Positions 18,563 to 28,678 of a stretch of 37,531 nt of DNA are shown here, in pieces (within the stretch, counting starts at the first letter, position 1; every line of letters starts with the position of its first letter). A program made the translations under genes and the position numbers. Origin of the DNA: an uncultured Candidatus Actinomarina sp. (GTDB taxonomy: Bacteria; Actinomycetota; Acidimicrobiia; Actinomarinales; Actinomarinaceae); NCBI GenBank assembly GCA_902595195.1, contig CACJPC010000007.1, positions 1-37,531 on the forward strand, written 5' to 3'. The notes beneath the pieces were generated by a model, which made no database searches, was not told where the DNA came from, and was given only the letters and a program-made list of their open reading frames with translations.

Positions 18563-20262
18563 ACATTAACGAATTAGTAAATGCAAAAAACAATGCCCAA
18601 GTTCAAAATGTTAATGGTTGGGTTTCATCTATTAGAGATCATGGTGGACTTACTTTTATTGATCTTCGTGATTTTTATTCTTCTATACAAATTGTTTACG
18701 AGCAAAGCAAAAATATGCCTTCTGATATAAAGAATGAATATTACATTTCTGTATCAGGTGTTTTTAAAGAGCGAGATGAAGAACTAGTTAATAAAAATAC
18801 TCAATTAGGCAAGTATGAGATTCACGCTTCTGAAATAAATATTATAAATAAAAGTAAGACATTGCCATTTCAAATAGATAACAATATTGATACTGACGAA
18901 AGTATTAGATTGAAATATAGATATCTAGATTTGAGAAGACAATCTATGAAATCAAACATAGTCGGCAGATCTAATACTTTTAAATCTATAAGAAAGATTA
19001 TGGACAAAATGGATGTACTAGAAATAGATACACCTACTCTTATTAAATCAACTCCTGAAGGTGCTAAAGATTTTTTAGTACCTTCGCGTAAAAACAACAG
19101 TACTTTTTATGCCTTACCACAATCACCTCAGATGTATAAGCAACTATTCATGATGGCTGGATTTCCAAATTATTACCAAATTGCAAAGTGTTACAGAGAT
19201 GAAGACTCAAGAAAAGATAGGCAACCAGAATTTACACAATTGGATGTAGAATTTTCGAATGCTAATCCTGAAATAGTTAAAAAAAATATTGAAACTATCG
19301 TTAAATTTGTCTTTAAAGATGCATACGATATAAAAATAGACTCTGCATTTAAAAATATGACTTTTTCCGAAGCTATATCTTTGTATGGAACAGACAAACC
19401 TGATTTAAGAATTAAAGAAACGATAAGTGATTGTACTGAAGTTTTTAAAACAACTGAAATTAATTTTTTGAGTGATATTTTAAATAAAGAGGGTGTAATC
19501 AGATTTTTAAAAACTGATGAATCGCTTACTCGAAAAATTATTGACCAGTTAGATCAAGAACTGAAAGAATTAGGTTCAAATGGTCTAGGTTGGTTTAAGA
19601 TTGAAAACAATGAAATATCAGGTCCCTTATCTAAATTAATTTCAGAATCAGAGAAAGAATTTCTGATAAGTCAAGGAAATGGAGTATTTCTTTTTCAGGC
19701 TGGACAAGAGATGGAAATAGCACCATTTCTTGATCATATAAGAAGATATATTTTCAAACCTACAACCGAACAACAATTTACTTTTTGCTGGATTGATAAT
19801 TTCCCATATTTTGAGGTCGAAAATGGTAATTTACAACCTTCTCATCATCCATTTACAGCTCCAACAAACGAAGAAGATTTTATTGATAATCCAGAGCTTT
19901 CGACAGCCTTACATTACGATTTAGTTCTTAACGGGGTTGAGCTTGGATCAGGTTCCCAAAGAATTAGTAATCCAGATTTACAACGTATTGTTTTAGAAAA
20001 ATGGGGTTTAAGTAATGAAGAAATTCAAGATAGGTTTGGTTGGTTTATAGAGGCACTTTCATATGGAACACCACAACATGCAGGATTTGCTATAGGTATA
20101 GATAGATTGATTGCTGAAGTATATAATCAAAATTCTATAAGAGATGTAATACCATTTCCTAAAACACAATCCGGGCTAGATCCACTTACTGATGCGCCTT
20201 CATATATAAATGAAAATATATTAGAAGAATATAATTTAAAGTACATTAATAAAGATGAATAG
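18559..20262 (+). CDS. aspS: Aspartate--tRNA ligase
   Basis: GWVSSIRDHGGLTFIDLRD, QSPQMYKQLFMMAGF, CYRDEDSRKDRQPEFTQLDVE and GFAIGIDRL motifs. Confidence 0.97.
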   Translation: MNINELVNAKNNAQVQNVNGWVSSIRDHGGLTFIDLRDFYSSIQIVYEQSKNMPSDIKNEYYISVSGVFKERDEELVNKNTQLGKYEIHASEINIINKSKTLPFQIDNNIDTDESIRLKYRYLDLRRQSMKSNIVGRSNTFKSIRKIMDKMDVLEIDTPTLIKSTPEGAKDFLVPSRKNNSTFYALPQSPQMYKQLFMMAGFPNYYQIAKCYRDEDSRKDRQPEFTQLDVEFSNANPEIVKKNIETIVKFVFKDAYDIKIDSAFKNMTFSEAISLYGTDKPDLRIKETISDCTEVFKTTEINFLSDILNKEGVIRFLKTDESLTRKIIDQLDQELKELGSNGLGWFKIENNEISGPLSKLISESEKEFLISQGNGVFLFQAGQEMEIAPFLDHIRRYIFKPTTEQQFTFCWIDNFPYFEVENGNLQPSHHPFTAPTNEEDFIDNPELSTALHYDLVLNGVELGSGSQRISNPDLQRIVLEKWGLSNEEIQDRFGWFIEALSYGTPQHAGFAIGIDRLIAEVYNQNSIRDVIPFPKTQSGLDPLTDAPSYINENILEEYNLKYINKDE

Positions 20263-22774
20263 TAACCAAATAAGAACAGAGTTTTTAAATTATTTTGAAT
20301 CTAAAAATCATGACGTTATCAAGTCTGCTTCTTTAATTCCTCACGACAATACTTTGTTATTCACTGCTGCAGGAATGGTACCCCTAAAAGACTATTTCTC
20401 TGGAAATAAAGTCCCTGATAATCCAAATATGGCTTCATCTCAAAAATGTATAAGAACAATTGATATTGATATTATTGGAGATACTGACAGACATCTTTCA
20501 TTTTTTGAAATGTTAGGAAATTTTAGTGTTGGGAAGTATTTTAAAAAAGAAGCAATACGTTATTCGTATGAATTTATAACAGAAGTTTTATCAATTGATC
20601 CAAAAAGATTATGGTTCACAGTTTATAAAGATGACAAAGAATCTTTCGATATTTGGCGCGATGAAATAGGCGTTCCGAAAGAAAGAATACAATATGGCGA
20701 TAAAGATAACTTTTGGCATATGAATATCCCTGGACCGTGTGGTCCTTGTTCGGAAATATTTATTGACAGAGGTTCAAAATATGGTCCAGATGGAGGACCA
20801 ATCGGAGGAGGAGAGGATCGATTTGTTGAGATATGGAATCTTGTATTTATGGAATCTATACAAGATAAACCTTTTGAAGTAGTAGGTACGTTACCAAGTA
20901 AAAACATAGATACTGGTATGGGTTTAGAGAGAATAGCAATGATTATGCAAGAAAAAAATTCCTTGTTTGAAACAGATTTATTTAGTTCAATACATAAAGA
21001 GCTATCAAAAAAAATAAAAAACTCGAATGAAAAATATGAAAAAATTATTTTAGATCATATAAAAGCATCAACTTTTATGCTTAGTGATGGTGTTGTCCCT
21101 ACTAACGAAGGTAGAGGTTATATTTTAAGAAGACTTATTAGAAGAGCTTTAAGAGCATACAATAAATTAACTGATGAACCATCCTCACTTGATTTTCTTA
21201 TCAAAGAAGTTACAAAATTGTATAGTGAACCTTATCCTGAACTTGATAAAAATATCGACAAAATAACAAAATTATTTAAAACTGAAGAGGATTTATTCAG
21301 CAAAACATTAAATAAAGGAATCCAAGAAATTAATACAATTCTTGAAACAGGTGAACTATCTGCAAAACAAGCTTTCTATTTATTTGAAACTTACGGTTTT
21401 CCTTTTGAATTAACACAAGAAATTGCTCTTGAGAACAACATAACTCTAAACGAAGAAGAATTTCAACAATATTTTGAAAATCATAAGATTAAATCTAAAG
21501 GTACCTCTACTAAAATAGATCAAAATATGAGATTAGATATAGATACCAATGATTTTTGTGGATATGAAACAATAAATACCGTATCTGAGATATATCATGT
21601 AGAACCACTAGAAAATAAATCTATTATATTTACCAAAATAAATCCATTCTATTTTGAAGCAGGTGGACAAATTTCTGATGAAGGAAAAATAAGAATTGAT
21701 GAAAAAGAATATTTTGTTGAGAAAGTTGTTCAGAGTGAAAATGGAGCAACAGGATTAGTTGTTGATGTAAATAATGTAAATATTGGTGATGAAGTTCAAT
21801 TAACAGTAGATGATTCTTTTAGAAATGCAGTATCTAAAAGTCATAGTGCAGCACATATTGTACATTCTGCTTTAAGAAATATCTTAGGGGATCATGTTGC
21901 ACAAGCCGGTTCTAACGTTGCGCCTGGTAGATTTAGATTTGATTTTAGCCATACTCAGAAAGTCTCTGATGAGGAGTTGTCAGACATTTTCGAAACAGCA
22001 AACAAAGTAATTTTTGATGATCTTGAAGTTAATACAAATATTATGAATATTGATAAAGCTAAAGATGAAGGTGCTTTAGCATTTTTTGGCGATAAGTATG
22101 ATGACGATGTGAGGGTAGTTAATATTGGAACATTTTCAAAAGAATTATGTGGCGGCACTCATGTTAAAAATTCTCATGACGTTGGGTTAGTTGTATTAAC
22201 TCAAGAATCTTCAATAGGTTCTAACTTAAGACGTGTAGAAATGTTATCTGGTTCAGATGCTTATGATTTTTTAAATACAGCTTATAAATCCTATCAAGAA
22301 GTTGCTGATATTCTTAAAGTACAAACTAGTGATGTATCAACTAAATTAAAACAAAATCTTGAAACGCTTGAAGAATACAAATTGAAAATATCAAATTTTA
22401 GAAAAGATGAGTTAACAAAGTTAACACAGGAATACTCTTCTAAATCTTCAAAGATAGGTAAATACAATGTAATCATTGAAAATATTTCTTTAGAAAATTC
22501 CAATGAGTCAAGAGAAGTAGCTTTAAATATGGTTAAGAATTTTGATGTTGATATTTGCATATTATTTTCAAATATATCTGGTAAAACTACAATCGTTGGT
22601 TCAACTAAATCAAATATTGATCTTGATATATCAATAATTACTAATGACTTATCATCACTGTATAGCGGAGGAGCATCGAAAGATCCAAATCTATCTATAG
22701 GTGGAGGACCTGGCAAATATGATACAGCTAAAGCAATTAAAGCCGCAAAACAATTCTTAACAAAATTCCTTTAA
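20255..22774 (+). CDS. alaS: Alanine--tRNA ligase
   Basis: FFEMLGNFSVGKYFK, GPCGPCSEI, editing-domain HSAAHIVHSALR and CGGTHV motifs. Confidence 0.98.
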   Translation: MNSNQIRTEFLNYFESKNHDVIKSASLIPHDNTLLFTAAGMVPLKDYFSGNKVPDNPNMASSQKCIRTIDIDIIGDTDRHLSFFEMLGNFSVGKYFKKEAIRYSYEFITEVLSIDPKRLWFTVYKDDKESFDIWRDEIGVPKERIQYGDKDNFWHMNIPGPCGPCSEIFIDRGSKYGPDGGPIGGGEDRFVEIWNLVFMESIQDKPFEVVGTLPSKNIDTGMGLERIAMIMQEKNSLFETDLFSSIHKELSKKIKNSNEKYEKIILDHIKASTFMLSDGVVPTNEGRGYILRRLIRRALRAYNKLTDEPSSLDFLIKEVTKLYSEPYPELDKNIDKITKLFKTEEDLFSKTLNKGIQEINTILETGELSAKQAFYLFETYGFPFELTQEIALENNITLNEEEFQQYFENHKIKSKGTSTKIDQNMRLDIDTNDFCGYETINTVSEIYHVEPLENKSIIFTKINPFYFEAGGQISDEGKIRIDEKEYFVEKVVQSENGATGLVVDVNNVNIGDEVQLTVDDSFRNAVSKSHSAAHIVHSALRNILGDHVAQAGSNVAPGRFRFDFSHTQKVSDEELSDIFETANKVIFDDLEVNTNIMNIDKAKDEGALAFFGDKYDDDVRVVNIGTFSKELCGGTHVKNSHDVGLVVLTQESSIGSNLRRVEMLSGSDAYDFLNTAYKSYQEVADILKVQTSDVSTKLKQNLETLEEYKLKISNFRKDELTKLTQEYSSKSSKIGKYNVIIENISLENSNESREVALNMVKNFDVDICILFSNISGKTTIVGSTKSNIDLDISIITNDLSSLYSGGASKDPNLSIGGGPGKYDTAKAIKAAKQFLTKFL

Positions 22775-22775
22775 A

Positions 22776-23156
22776 GTGAATAATTTATTATCAATAGATT
22801 TTGGCGAACGTTATATGGGATTTGCTATAAGAACTGTTAAAACACAGATACCTATACCAATAGAAGTCGTAGACATTAAAAAAGATAACATTGCAAACAA
22901 AATATCTACATTCGTCGATTCCTATGATATAAATGAATTTATTATTGGATACCCATTAGGTATGAATCTTTCTGAAAATAGAATGACTAATAATGTTGAT
23001 AATTTTATTGAAGAAGAATTAAAAAAATATAATTTACCAATTTCAAAAATAGATGAAAGATTTACTTCTGAATTAATCAAAAAAAGTAAAAAAGACAGAG
23101 TTGATGATTTGTCAGCACTAGAGATATTGGAAACTTATATTAAAAAAAATGATTAA
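22776..23156 (+). CDS. ruvX: YqgF/RuvX-family RNase H-like nuclease
   Basis: GTG start; LLSIDFGERYMGFAI, FIIGYPLGMN and IDERFTS...VDDLSALEILETYI; located between alaS and mltG. Confidence 0.9.
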   Translation: MNNLLSIDFGERYMGFAIRTVKTQIPIPIEVVDIKKDNIANKISTFVDSYDINEFIIGYPLGMNLSENRMTNNVDNFIEEELKKYNLPISKIDERFTSELIKKSKKDRVDDLSALEILETYIKKND

Positions 23157-24219
23157 ATTTATATTTAAAAACAGAACAGCTTTACAAATCTTTCTTGTAA
23201 CTTCTTTTTTATTAGTTGGGTACAATGTTGCAAATTCAATTGCAGATAATGTAGAAATTAACACAATTGATGGATCTCAAAATATTGATGATTTAAAAAT
23301 TATAAACGTAAATATTCCCCAAGGGAGCTCTGCATCTGAAATATCTTCTATCTTAGATTCAACTGGTGTAATAACATCTAAACTTGCCTTTGAGCTATAT
23401 TTACGTAATGAAAATCTTACTGATAAATTAAGATCAGGCACTTATGAAATACCAAATAATTTAAATTTTGAAGAACTTACTTCAGTTCTATTAAAAGGGC
23501 CACCTCTTAAAACATATACAATTACAATTCCAGAGGGATTATGGCTGAGTGAAACATTAGAAACTGTTTCGGCTCAAACAGGTTATGATGTTATTCAACT
23601 TGAAAATTCACTAATATCAGGAAGCGTTAAGAGTTCATATTTACCTGATAATGATTTTTCTAAATTACAAAATTGGGAAGGCTTACTTTTCCCAAACACT
23701 TACCAAATAGATATTGAAGCTAACGGTGAAGATATTTTGCAAATTCTTGCAAATGAATTAGAAAATAGATACGAAAATTTACTTTCGGCTAACTCTATAC
23801 CTTCTTGGATATCTTCACCAAATGAGTTCTTTACTGTAGCAAGTTTGATTGAAGCTGAAGCTAAATTAGATGAAGATAGACCATTGGTGTCTTCTGTTAT
23901 TAGAAACAGACTTGATCAAAATATGCTTTTACAAATAGATGCAACTGTACTTTATTCATTACAAAAAAGAAAAACTCAAGTACTGTTAATTGATTTACAA
24001 GTAGACAGTCCTTACAATACCTATAAATATACATCACTTCCTCCAACGCCAATATCTGGATTTGGTGAAAAATCTATGGAAGCTATTTTTAATACACCGG
24101 AGAATCCATTTATTTACTATCTGTTAACAGATATAAATGGGAAGATGACTTTTACAGATAATTATGAAGAATTTATTAATCTTAAAAATAAAGCTAAAGA
24201 TGAAGGAGTGATACCTTAA
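23149..24219 (+). CDS. mltG: Endolytic murein transglycosylase MltG
   Basis: VASLIEAEAKLDEDRPLVSSVIRNRL, LLQIDATVLYSL and YNTYKYTSLPPTPIS motifs. Confidence 0.94.
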   Translation: MIKFIFKNRTALQIFLVTSFLLVGYNVANSIADNVEINTIDGSQNIDDLKIINVNIPQGSSASEISSILDSTGVITSKLAFELYLRNENLTDKLRSGTYEIPNNLNFEELTSVLLKGPPLKTYTITIPEGLWLSETLETVSAQTGYDVIQLENSLISGSVKSSYLPDNDFSKLQNWEGLLFPNTYQIDIEANGEDILQILANELENRYENLLSANSIPSWISSPNEFFTVASLIEAEAKLDEDRPLVSSVIRNRLDQNMLLQIDATVLYSLQKRKTQVLLIDLQVDSPYNTYKYTSLPPTPISGFGEKSMEAIFNTPENPFIYYLLTDINGKMTFTDNYEEFINLKNKAKDEGVIP

Positions 24220-24776
24220 TGGTTTCTACAAACGATATACGGCCCGGACAATCAATATTAGTTGACGGAATTCTCTATCAGATAATTGAATACCAACATG
24301 TAAAACCTGGTAAAGGAAAGGCATTTGTAAAAACAAAACTAAAGAATCTAACTAATGGAGGAGTATTAGATAAGACCTTTAGAGCAGATGAAGATGTTGA
24401 GCAAGCATATATTGATAAACAATCATTTCAATATTTATATAATGACGCTGACAAATATTTTTTTATGAACGCTGATAGCTATGAACAAATTGAATTATCT
24501 AAAGATCAACTTAATGATAAAGAATTATTATTAAAGCCAAATCAAGAAGTAACTCTATCAATGTATATGGGTAAACCAATAGATATACAACTCCCTGCAA
24601 CAATCAACTTGTTAGTAACGCATTCAGAGCCGGCTGTTAAAGGTGATTCGGTAAATTCCAACAACAAGGAAGTTACCTGTGAAACTGGGTTAACAATCCA
24701 GGTTCCTATGTTTATAGAAGAAAATGATGTTATAAAAATTGATACTAAAGCAATAAGTTATATTACAAGAGTATGA
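24219..24776 (+). CDS. efp: Elongation factor P
   Basis: HVKPGKGKAFVKTKLKNL and C-terminal GLTIQVPMFIEENDVIKID; SD-like AAGGAG upstream. Confidence 0.97.
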   Translation: MVSTNDIRPGQSILVDGILYQIIEYQHVKPGKGKAFVKTKLKNLTNGGVLDKTFRADEDVEQAYIDKQSFQYLYNDADKYFFMNADSYEQIELSKDQLNDKELLLKPNQEVTLSMYMGKPIDIQLPATINLLVTHSEPAVKGDSVNSNNKEVTCETGLTIQVPMFIEENDVIKIDTKAISYITRV

Positions 24777-25138
24777 AACACGATTTTAGACATTATTCAT
24801 TCACTTCGCTTTTTTCGTCAGATAGCTATACAGACAACATACTTCTTGTTGAAAATGATTTATCAGAAAATCAGCTACTAAGAGCACAGCAATTAATTAC
24901 TTACTTTAATGAGAATGCTCAGCAAATTATGTTAAAGATAGATGAATTATCACAAAATTGGTCATTTGAAAGAATTGCAAAACCTGAAAGAACAGCATTA
25001 ATGCTTGGAATAGCTGAGTTGAAAATGAAATTAACTCCTAGAAAAGTAGTAATATCCGAATGGGTCAAATTAGTCGATAAGAACTCCTCATCGGATGGTG
25101 CAAAATTTGTCAATGCAATTTTGGATAACTATGAATGA
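24773..25138 (+). CDS. nusB: Transcription antitermination factor NusB
   Basis: PERTALMLGIAELKM...PRKVVISEWVKLVDKNSSSDGAKFVNAILD motif; follows efp. Confidence 0.9.
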   Translation: MKHDFRHYSFTSLFSSDSYTDNILLVENDLSENQLLRAQQLITYFNENAQQIMLKIDELSQNWSFERIAKPERTALMLGIAELKMKLTPRKVVISEWVKLVDKNSSSDGAKFVNAILDNYE

Positions 25139-25421
25139 TAATCATCTTTCTAATATTTTAGATATTAAAAATTATAGAAAATCATTTATAGAGTCCTTTG
25201 ATACAAATGATATAGAAATTAAAAATAAACTTATAAATGCAACTAATGATATTAATTTACAATCTATAAGAATCCATAAATTAATAACTCACAATGGCAA
25301 CATTGGAAAAGTTTTATTTGCTAGATTTCTTTCGACAATAAATTTAGATGAACAAACACGTATCATGGAATTGAATATTTCAAATATTGAAGATATAGTA
25401 AATTTTATAGAGAATATATGA
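25131..25421 (+). CDS. mihF: Highly diverged mIHF-like nucleoid protein (start reset from 25095 to ATG 25131)
   Basis: 96 aa from 25131; directly upstream of gmk-rpoZ-coaBC as in Actinobacteria; IRIHKLITHNGNIGKVLFARFLSTINLDEQTRIMELN aligns by eye with the mIHF LL..LPGIGKVRA..IM..LGI core. Confidence 0.6.
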   Translation: MNDNHLSNILDIKNYRKSFIESFDTNDIEIKNKLINATNDINLQSIRIHKLITHNGNIGKVLFARFLSTINLDEQTRIMELNISNIEDIVNFIENI

Positions 25422-25948
25422 TATTTATTATTACTGGTCCATCTGGAGTAGGAAAAAATACGATTATTAACGAGCTCTCAAATCATATTGACTTTCATTT
25501 TTCAACTTCTTATACAACAAGACCTAGAAGAGACAATGAAATAGAAGGTCAAGATTACTATTTCATTACCCATCAACGATTTAATGATCTGATTGATAAA
25601 AATCATATGCTCGAATATGAAGAATATGGAGGTTATTTTTACGGTACACCAAAATCTGAAATTGATAGAGATGGAATTGTTATATTAGACCTAGAAGTTA
25701 ATGGTGCTACAAAATTATTAAAATCTAATAGTGATTATATAGGCATATTTATTGATATAAATGATGATGAATTAATAAACAGATTAGTAATTAGAGGTCA
25801 TGATAAAGATTTTATAGATAAAAGAATGATTCTTGCAAACTCTCAAAGAGAACACAGTGGCGAATATGATTACTACATAGAGAACCAAGATTTAAATACT
25901 GCAGTTAATAAAATAATTGATATAATATGTAAGCTGGAGGAACAATGA
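25418..25948 (+). CDS. gmk: Guanylate kinase
   Basis: GPSGVGKNTII P-loop, TSYTTRPRRDNEIEGQDYYFIT, LDLEVNGA. Confidence 0.96.
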   Translation: MIFIITGPSGVGKNTIINELSNHIDFHFSTSYTTRPRRDNEIEGQDYYFITHQRFNDLIDKNHMLEYEEYGGYFYGTPKSEIDRDGIVILDLEVNGATKLLKSNSDYIGIFIDINDDELINRLVIRGHDKDFIDKRMILANSQREHSGEYDYYIENQDLNTAVNKIIDIICKLEEQ

Positions 25949-26217
25949 TAAAACCACCTATTGAAGAATTATTAAAAGAAACACCAGGAAGATTTGCACT
26001 TGTGATTACTGCATCCAGGAGAGCAAGAGATATAAATTCATATTTTAATCAACTAGGAGAAGGCATTGGCGCTTATACACCTCCACAAGTACAAAGTTTA
26101 AGCAGGAAACCTCTGACAGTAGCATTTGAAGAAATTGCAGCAGGGAAAGTAGAAGTTTCAGCGGGTGTCGAAGATAAGAAAAAGACAACAGTCGGAGATC
26201 TTGGTCTAAACGAATAA
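25945..26217 (+). CDS. rpoZ: DNA-directed RNA polymerase omega subunit
   Basis: RFALVITASRRARDINSYFNQLGEGI...KPLTVAFEEIAAGKV typical of actinobacterial omega; GGAGG SD upstream. Confidence 0.94.
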   Translation: MIKPPIEELLKETPGRFALVITASRRARDINSYFNQLGEGIGAYTPPQVQSLSRKPLTVAFEEIAAGKVEVSAGVEDKKKTTVGDLGLNE

Positions 26218-26222
26218 TCATA

Positions 26223-27332
26223 ATGAAAAAGAATATACTACTTGCTGTCACAGGTAGTATTGCTTGTTCTAAAGCTGAATTATTTATAAAGCAGTACGGA
26301 GGACAATATAATTTCAAAGTAATATCTACATACAATGCCTTACAATTTTTGAGCGATGAATTTAAAAATAATAATCAAATCTTAAGTGATTGGGATGATT
26401 TAAAAGGATCTCCGCATATAGAATTAGCGAGATGGGCTGATATTTTCTTAATTTACCCAGCTACTGCTAACGTTATCGCCAAAATGGCAAATGGTATTGC
26501 AGATGATTTGTTAACGTCTACATCACTTATGTTTGGTTCTGGAATTTATATATGTCCTGCGATGCATGAAGAAATGTATTTAAACAATACAACACAAGAC
26601 AATTTAAAAAAACTGTCTCAAGATAATTTTATAGTAGGTTCAAGATATGGAGATTTAGATATTGGTGATAGAGGTTACGGTAGATTAATTGAGCCACTTG
26701 ATTTAAACAACAATATTGAAAAAACTTTAGGAAAGGTAATAGTGACATCAGGACCAACTATAGAAGCTATTGATGATGTTAAAGTAATAACAAATAAATC
26801 ATCAGGTAAGCAGGGGAGGGCAATAGCAATTGAACTTTCAGCTCGTGGTTATGAAACTATATATATTCATTCAAGTCAGATATTACCAATACCAGGCATT
26901 CAGAATGTAGCCTTTACATCATCTTCAGAATTGCTTACAAAAATAAATGAAAACATAGATAATTGTGAATATTTGTTTATGACAGCAGCAGTTTCAGATT
27001 TTACAACGAAGAAAGAGACTGGAAAGATAAGTAGAGATTCAGGAAACATTCAACTTAATCTAACACCAAATATTGATTTAGTGAAGACAATTAAAGATAA
27101 AAATGAAGATATCATCACTGTTGCATTTTCAGCTCAGGTTAATGATGATCTTAATTTTGACAAAATTAAAAGTAAAAATTGTGATTACTTAGTAATAAAC
27201 AACATATTAAAAAATAACTTTGGAAGCGATCTTAATAAAATAAAAATTATTAATAAAAAAGAACTTATTTACGAATCGAATGAAAAGTCAAAATCAGATA
27301 TAGCGTATGATTTATTAGATGTATTACTTTAG
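26223..27332 (+). CDS. coaBC: Bifunctional CoaBC (Dfp)
   Basis: VTGSIACSKA, PHIELARWADIFLIYPATANVIAKMANGIADDLL, CPAMHEEM, VTSGPTIEAIDDVKVITNKSSGKQG. Confidence 0.95.
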   Translation: MKKNILLAVTGSIACSKAELFIKQYGGQYNFKVISTYNALQFLSDEFKNNNQILSDWDDLKGSPHIELARWADIFLIYPATANVIAKMANGIADDLLTSTSLMFGSGIYICPAMHEEMYLNNTTQDNLKKLSQDNFIVGSRYGDLDIGDRGYGRLIEPLDLNNNIEKTLGKVIVTSGPTIEAIDDVKVITNKSSGKQGRAIAIELSARGYETIYIHSSQILPIPGIQNVAFTSSSELLTKINENIDNCEYLFMTAAVSDFTTKKETGKISRDSGNIQLNLTPNIDLVKTIKDKNEDIITVAFSAQVNDDLNFDKIKSKNCDYLVINNILKNNFGSDLNKIKIINKKELIYESNEKSKSDIAYDLLDVLL

Positions 27333-27334
27333 CA

Positions 27335-28678
27335 ATGTTTGCTGATGTAGAAGTAATTTCAAATAATACATACGGTTACAACCAATTTACTTATTCTATT
27401 CCTCAAAAGTTTCAGAAAAAATTAAGTATTGGAACTATCGTGAAAGTTGAATTTAGAAATAAGATTGTCGACGCATTAGTTGTTAATTTGAAATCAAAAA
27501 CTGATATTAAAAATTCAAAAAATATTTTAAAAGTTTCAAATCGTACACTTAAAAATGAACAGGACCTTTATTGCAAATATATAGCACTTTCTAACAGACT
27601 TAATTGTGGAATATTATTACATAACATAATTGATTTAGAAATTTTAAGACAACAAAATATATTAAAAACAAAATCTGTTTCAAATATAAATTTTCAAGAG
27701 TTTAATAATTTAAAGTTTGAAAATGATAATGTTTTTTTTGTATCTTCTATTAAACAGGCGAATGAACTATCAAAAGAACTAAAAAATAAGCTAAAGATTG
27801 ACTTCTATCAAAAATTTGGAGGGAAAGATGAACTTATCAATGTATTAAACAACAAAAAATACAGAAATATAATAATTCTTTCTAATAATTTTGAAAAAGT
27901 AATATTAAACGATCATACTAATTATTTTTTTTATGACAGTAATTCTCCCGCTTATAAATTACCGAAATTAAATAATCTGAACATTGTCGAATCATCTTAT
28001 CTGAAAAATCATATATTTGGAGGTACGTTTATTTATATAAATGAATTTCCTAATTTGGAATTCAACGATTTTTATAAATTTAATATTCAAGAAATAGATT
28101 ATGGAATTGAATACTATTTTTCTAATAATTTAAAAGATAATTTAGAGTTACTTAATCATAAATATCCAAATAAAGTTTTCAATGTATATTCAAAAGAAAC
28201 ATTTGAAAAAAATAAAAATATTTCACAACATGATGATATAAATAGTAAGGAGGTGAATACAGTTATTATAAATAATCCAACTATATCTTCGAAAGGTCTA
28301 CTTAATTCATATAAATTAATATCCCTTCTAAGAACATTAAACTTTTGCATTAAAAACAATTTAAAAATCATAATATTTAATAATAAAAAATTAAATATAG
28401 AAAGTTCATTAAATAGCTTATCTTTAACTAAATGGGCAAACAAGGAGTTAGAAACAAGATTAAAGTATGGTCCAAACAAGTTGTTAAAAGTGTTTCAATT
28501 TGAGTTACAATACAAACTTGAAGATAGTGATGAATTGCTTCTTGGTCCTATAAAAACTGAAAACGGTTTCAAGTATGAAGTTCAGATAAGATTGTCTAAA
28601 GATGTAAATTACATAAATTTTATAAATCTATTTAAAAGTCTTAATAAAATTGAATTAACAAGAGTAAGGTATATTTAA
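27335..28678 (+). CDS. priA: Degenerate PriA-like protein (primosomal protein N' family, helicase motifs not seen)
   Basis: N-terminal 3'-binding-domain-like segment (FTYSIPQKFQKKLSIGTIVKVEFRNKIVDALVV), C-terminal LLGPI...VQIRLSK, coaBC/def context; no Walker A and no CxxC pairs. Confidence 0.7.
   Translation: MFADVEVISNNTYGYNQFTYSIPQKFQKKLSIGTIVKVEFRNKIVDALVVNLKSKTDIKNSKNILKVSNRTLKNEQDLYCKYIALSNRLNCGILLHNIIDLEILRQQNILKTKSVSNINFQEFNNLKFENDNVFFVSSIKQANELSKELKNKLKIDFYQKFGGKDELINVLNNKKYRNIIILSNNFEKVILNDHTNYFFYDSNSPAYKLPKLNNLNIVESSYLKNHIFGGTFIYINEFPNLEFNDFYKFNIQEIDYGIEYYFSNNLKDNLELLNHKYPNKVFNVYSKETFEKNKNISQHDDINSKEVNTVIINNPTISSKGLLNSYKLISLLRTLNFCIKNNLKIIIFNNKKLNIESSLNSLSLTKWANKELETRLKYGPNKLLKVFQFELQYKLEDSDELLLGPIKTENGFKYEVQIRLSKDVNYINFINLFKSLNKIELTRVRYI

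Noticed and set aside
20623-22716. Minus-strand ORFs inside alaS (20623-20907, 21955-22158, 22294-22716)
   Set aside because: Antisense to intact alaS; no motif support
25095-25130. Upstream start proposed for the 25095-25421 ORF
   Set aside because: It lies inside nusB; ATG 25131 gives an ATGA-type overlap consistent with neighbouring junctions
25418-25450. Walker A GPSGVGKNT in gmk deviates from GK[ST]
   Set aside because: GKxT variants such as GKGT are known in guanylate and adenylate kinases; not evidence of inactivation
26045-26335. 96-aa minus-strand ORF over rpoZ/coaBC
   Set aside because: Antisense to two recognised genes; Leu/Ser-rich artefact
28156-28479. 107-aa minus-strand ORF in priA
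   Set aside because: Antisense to the PriA-like gene; hydrophobic composition expected from the complement of Lys/Asn-rich coding
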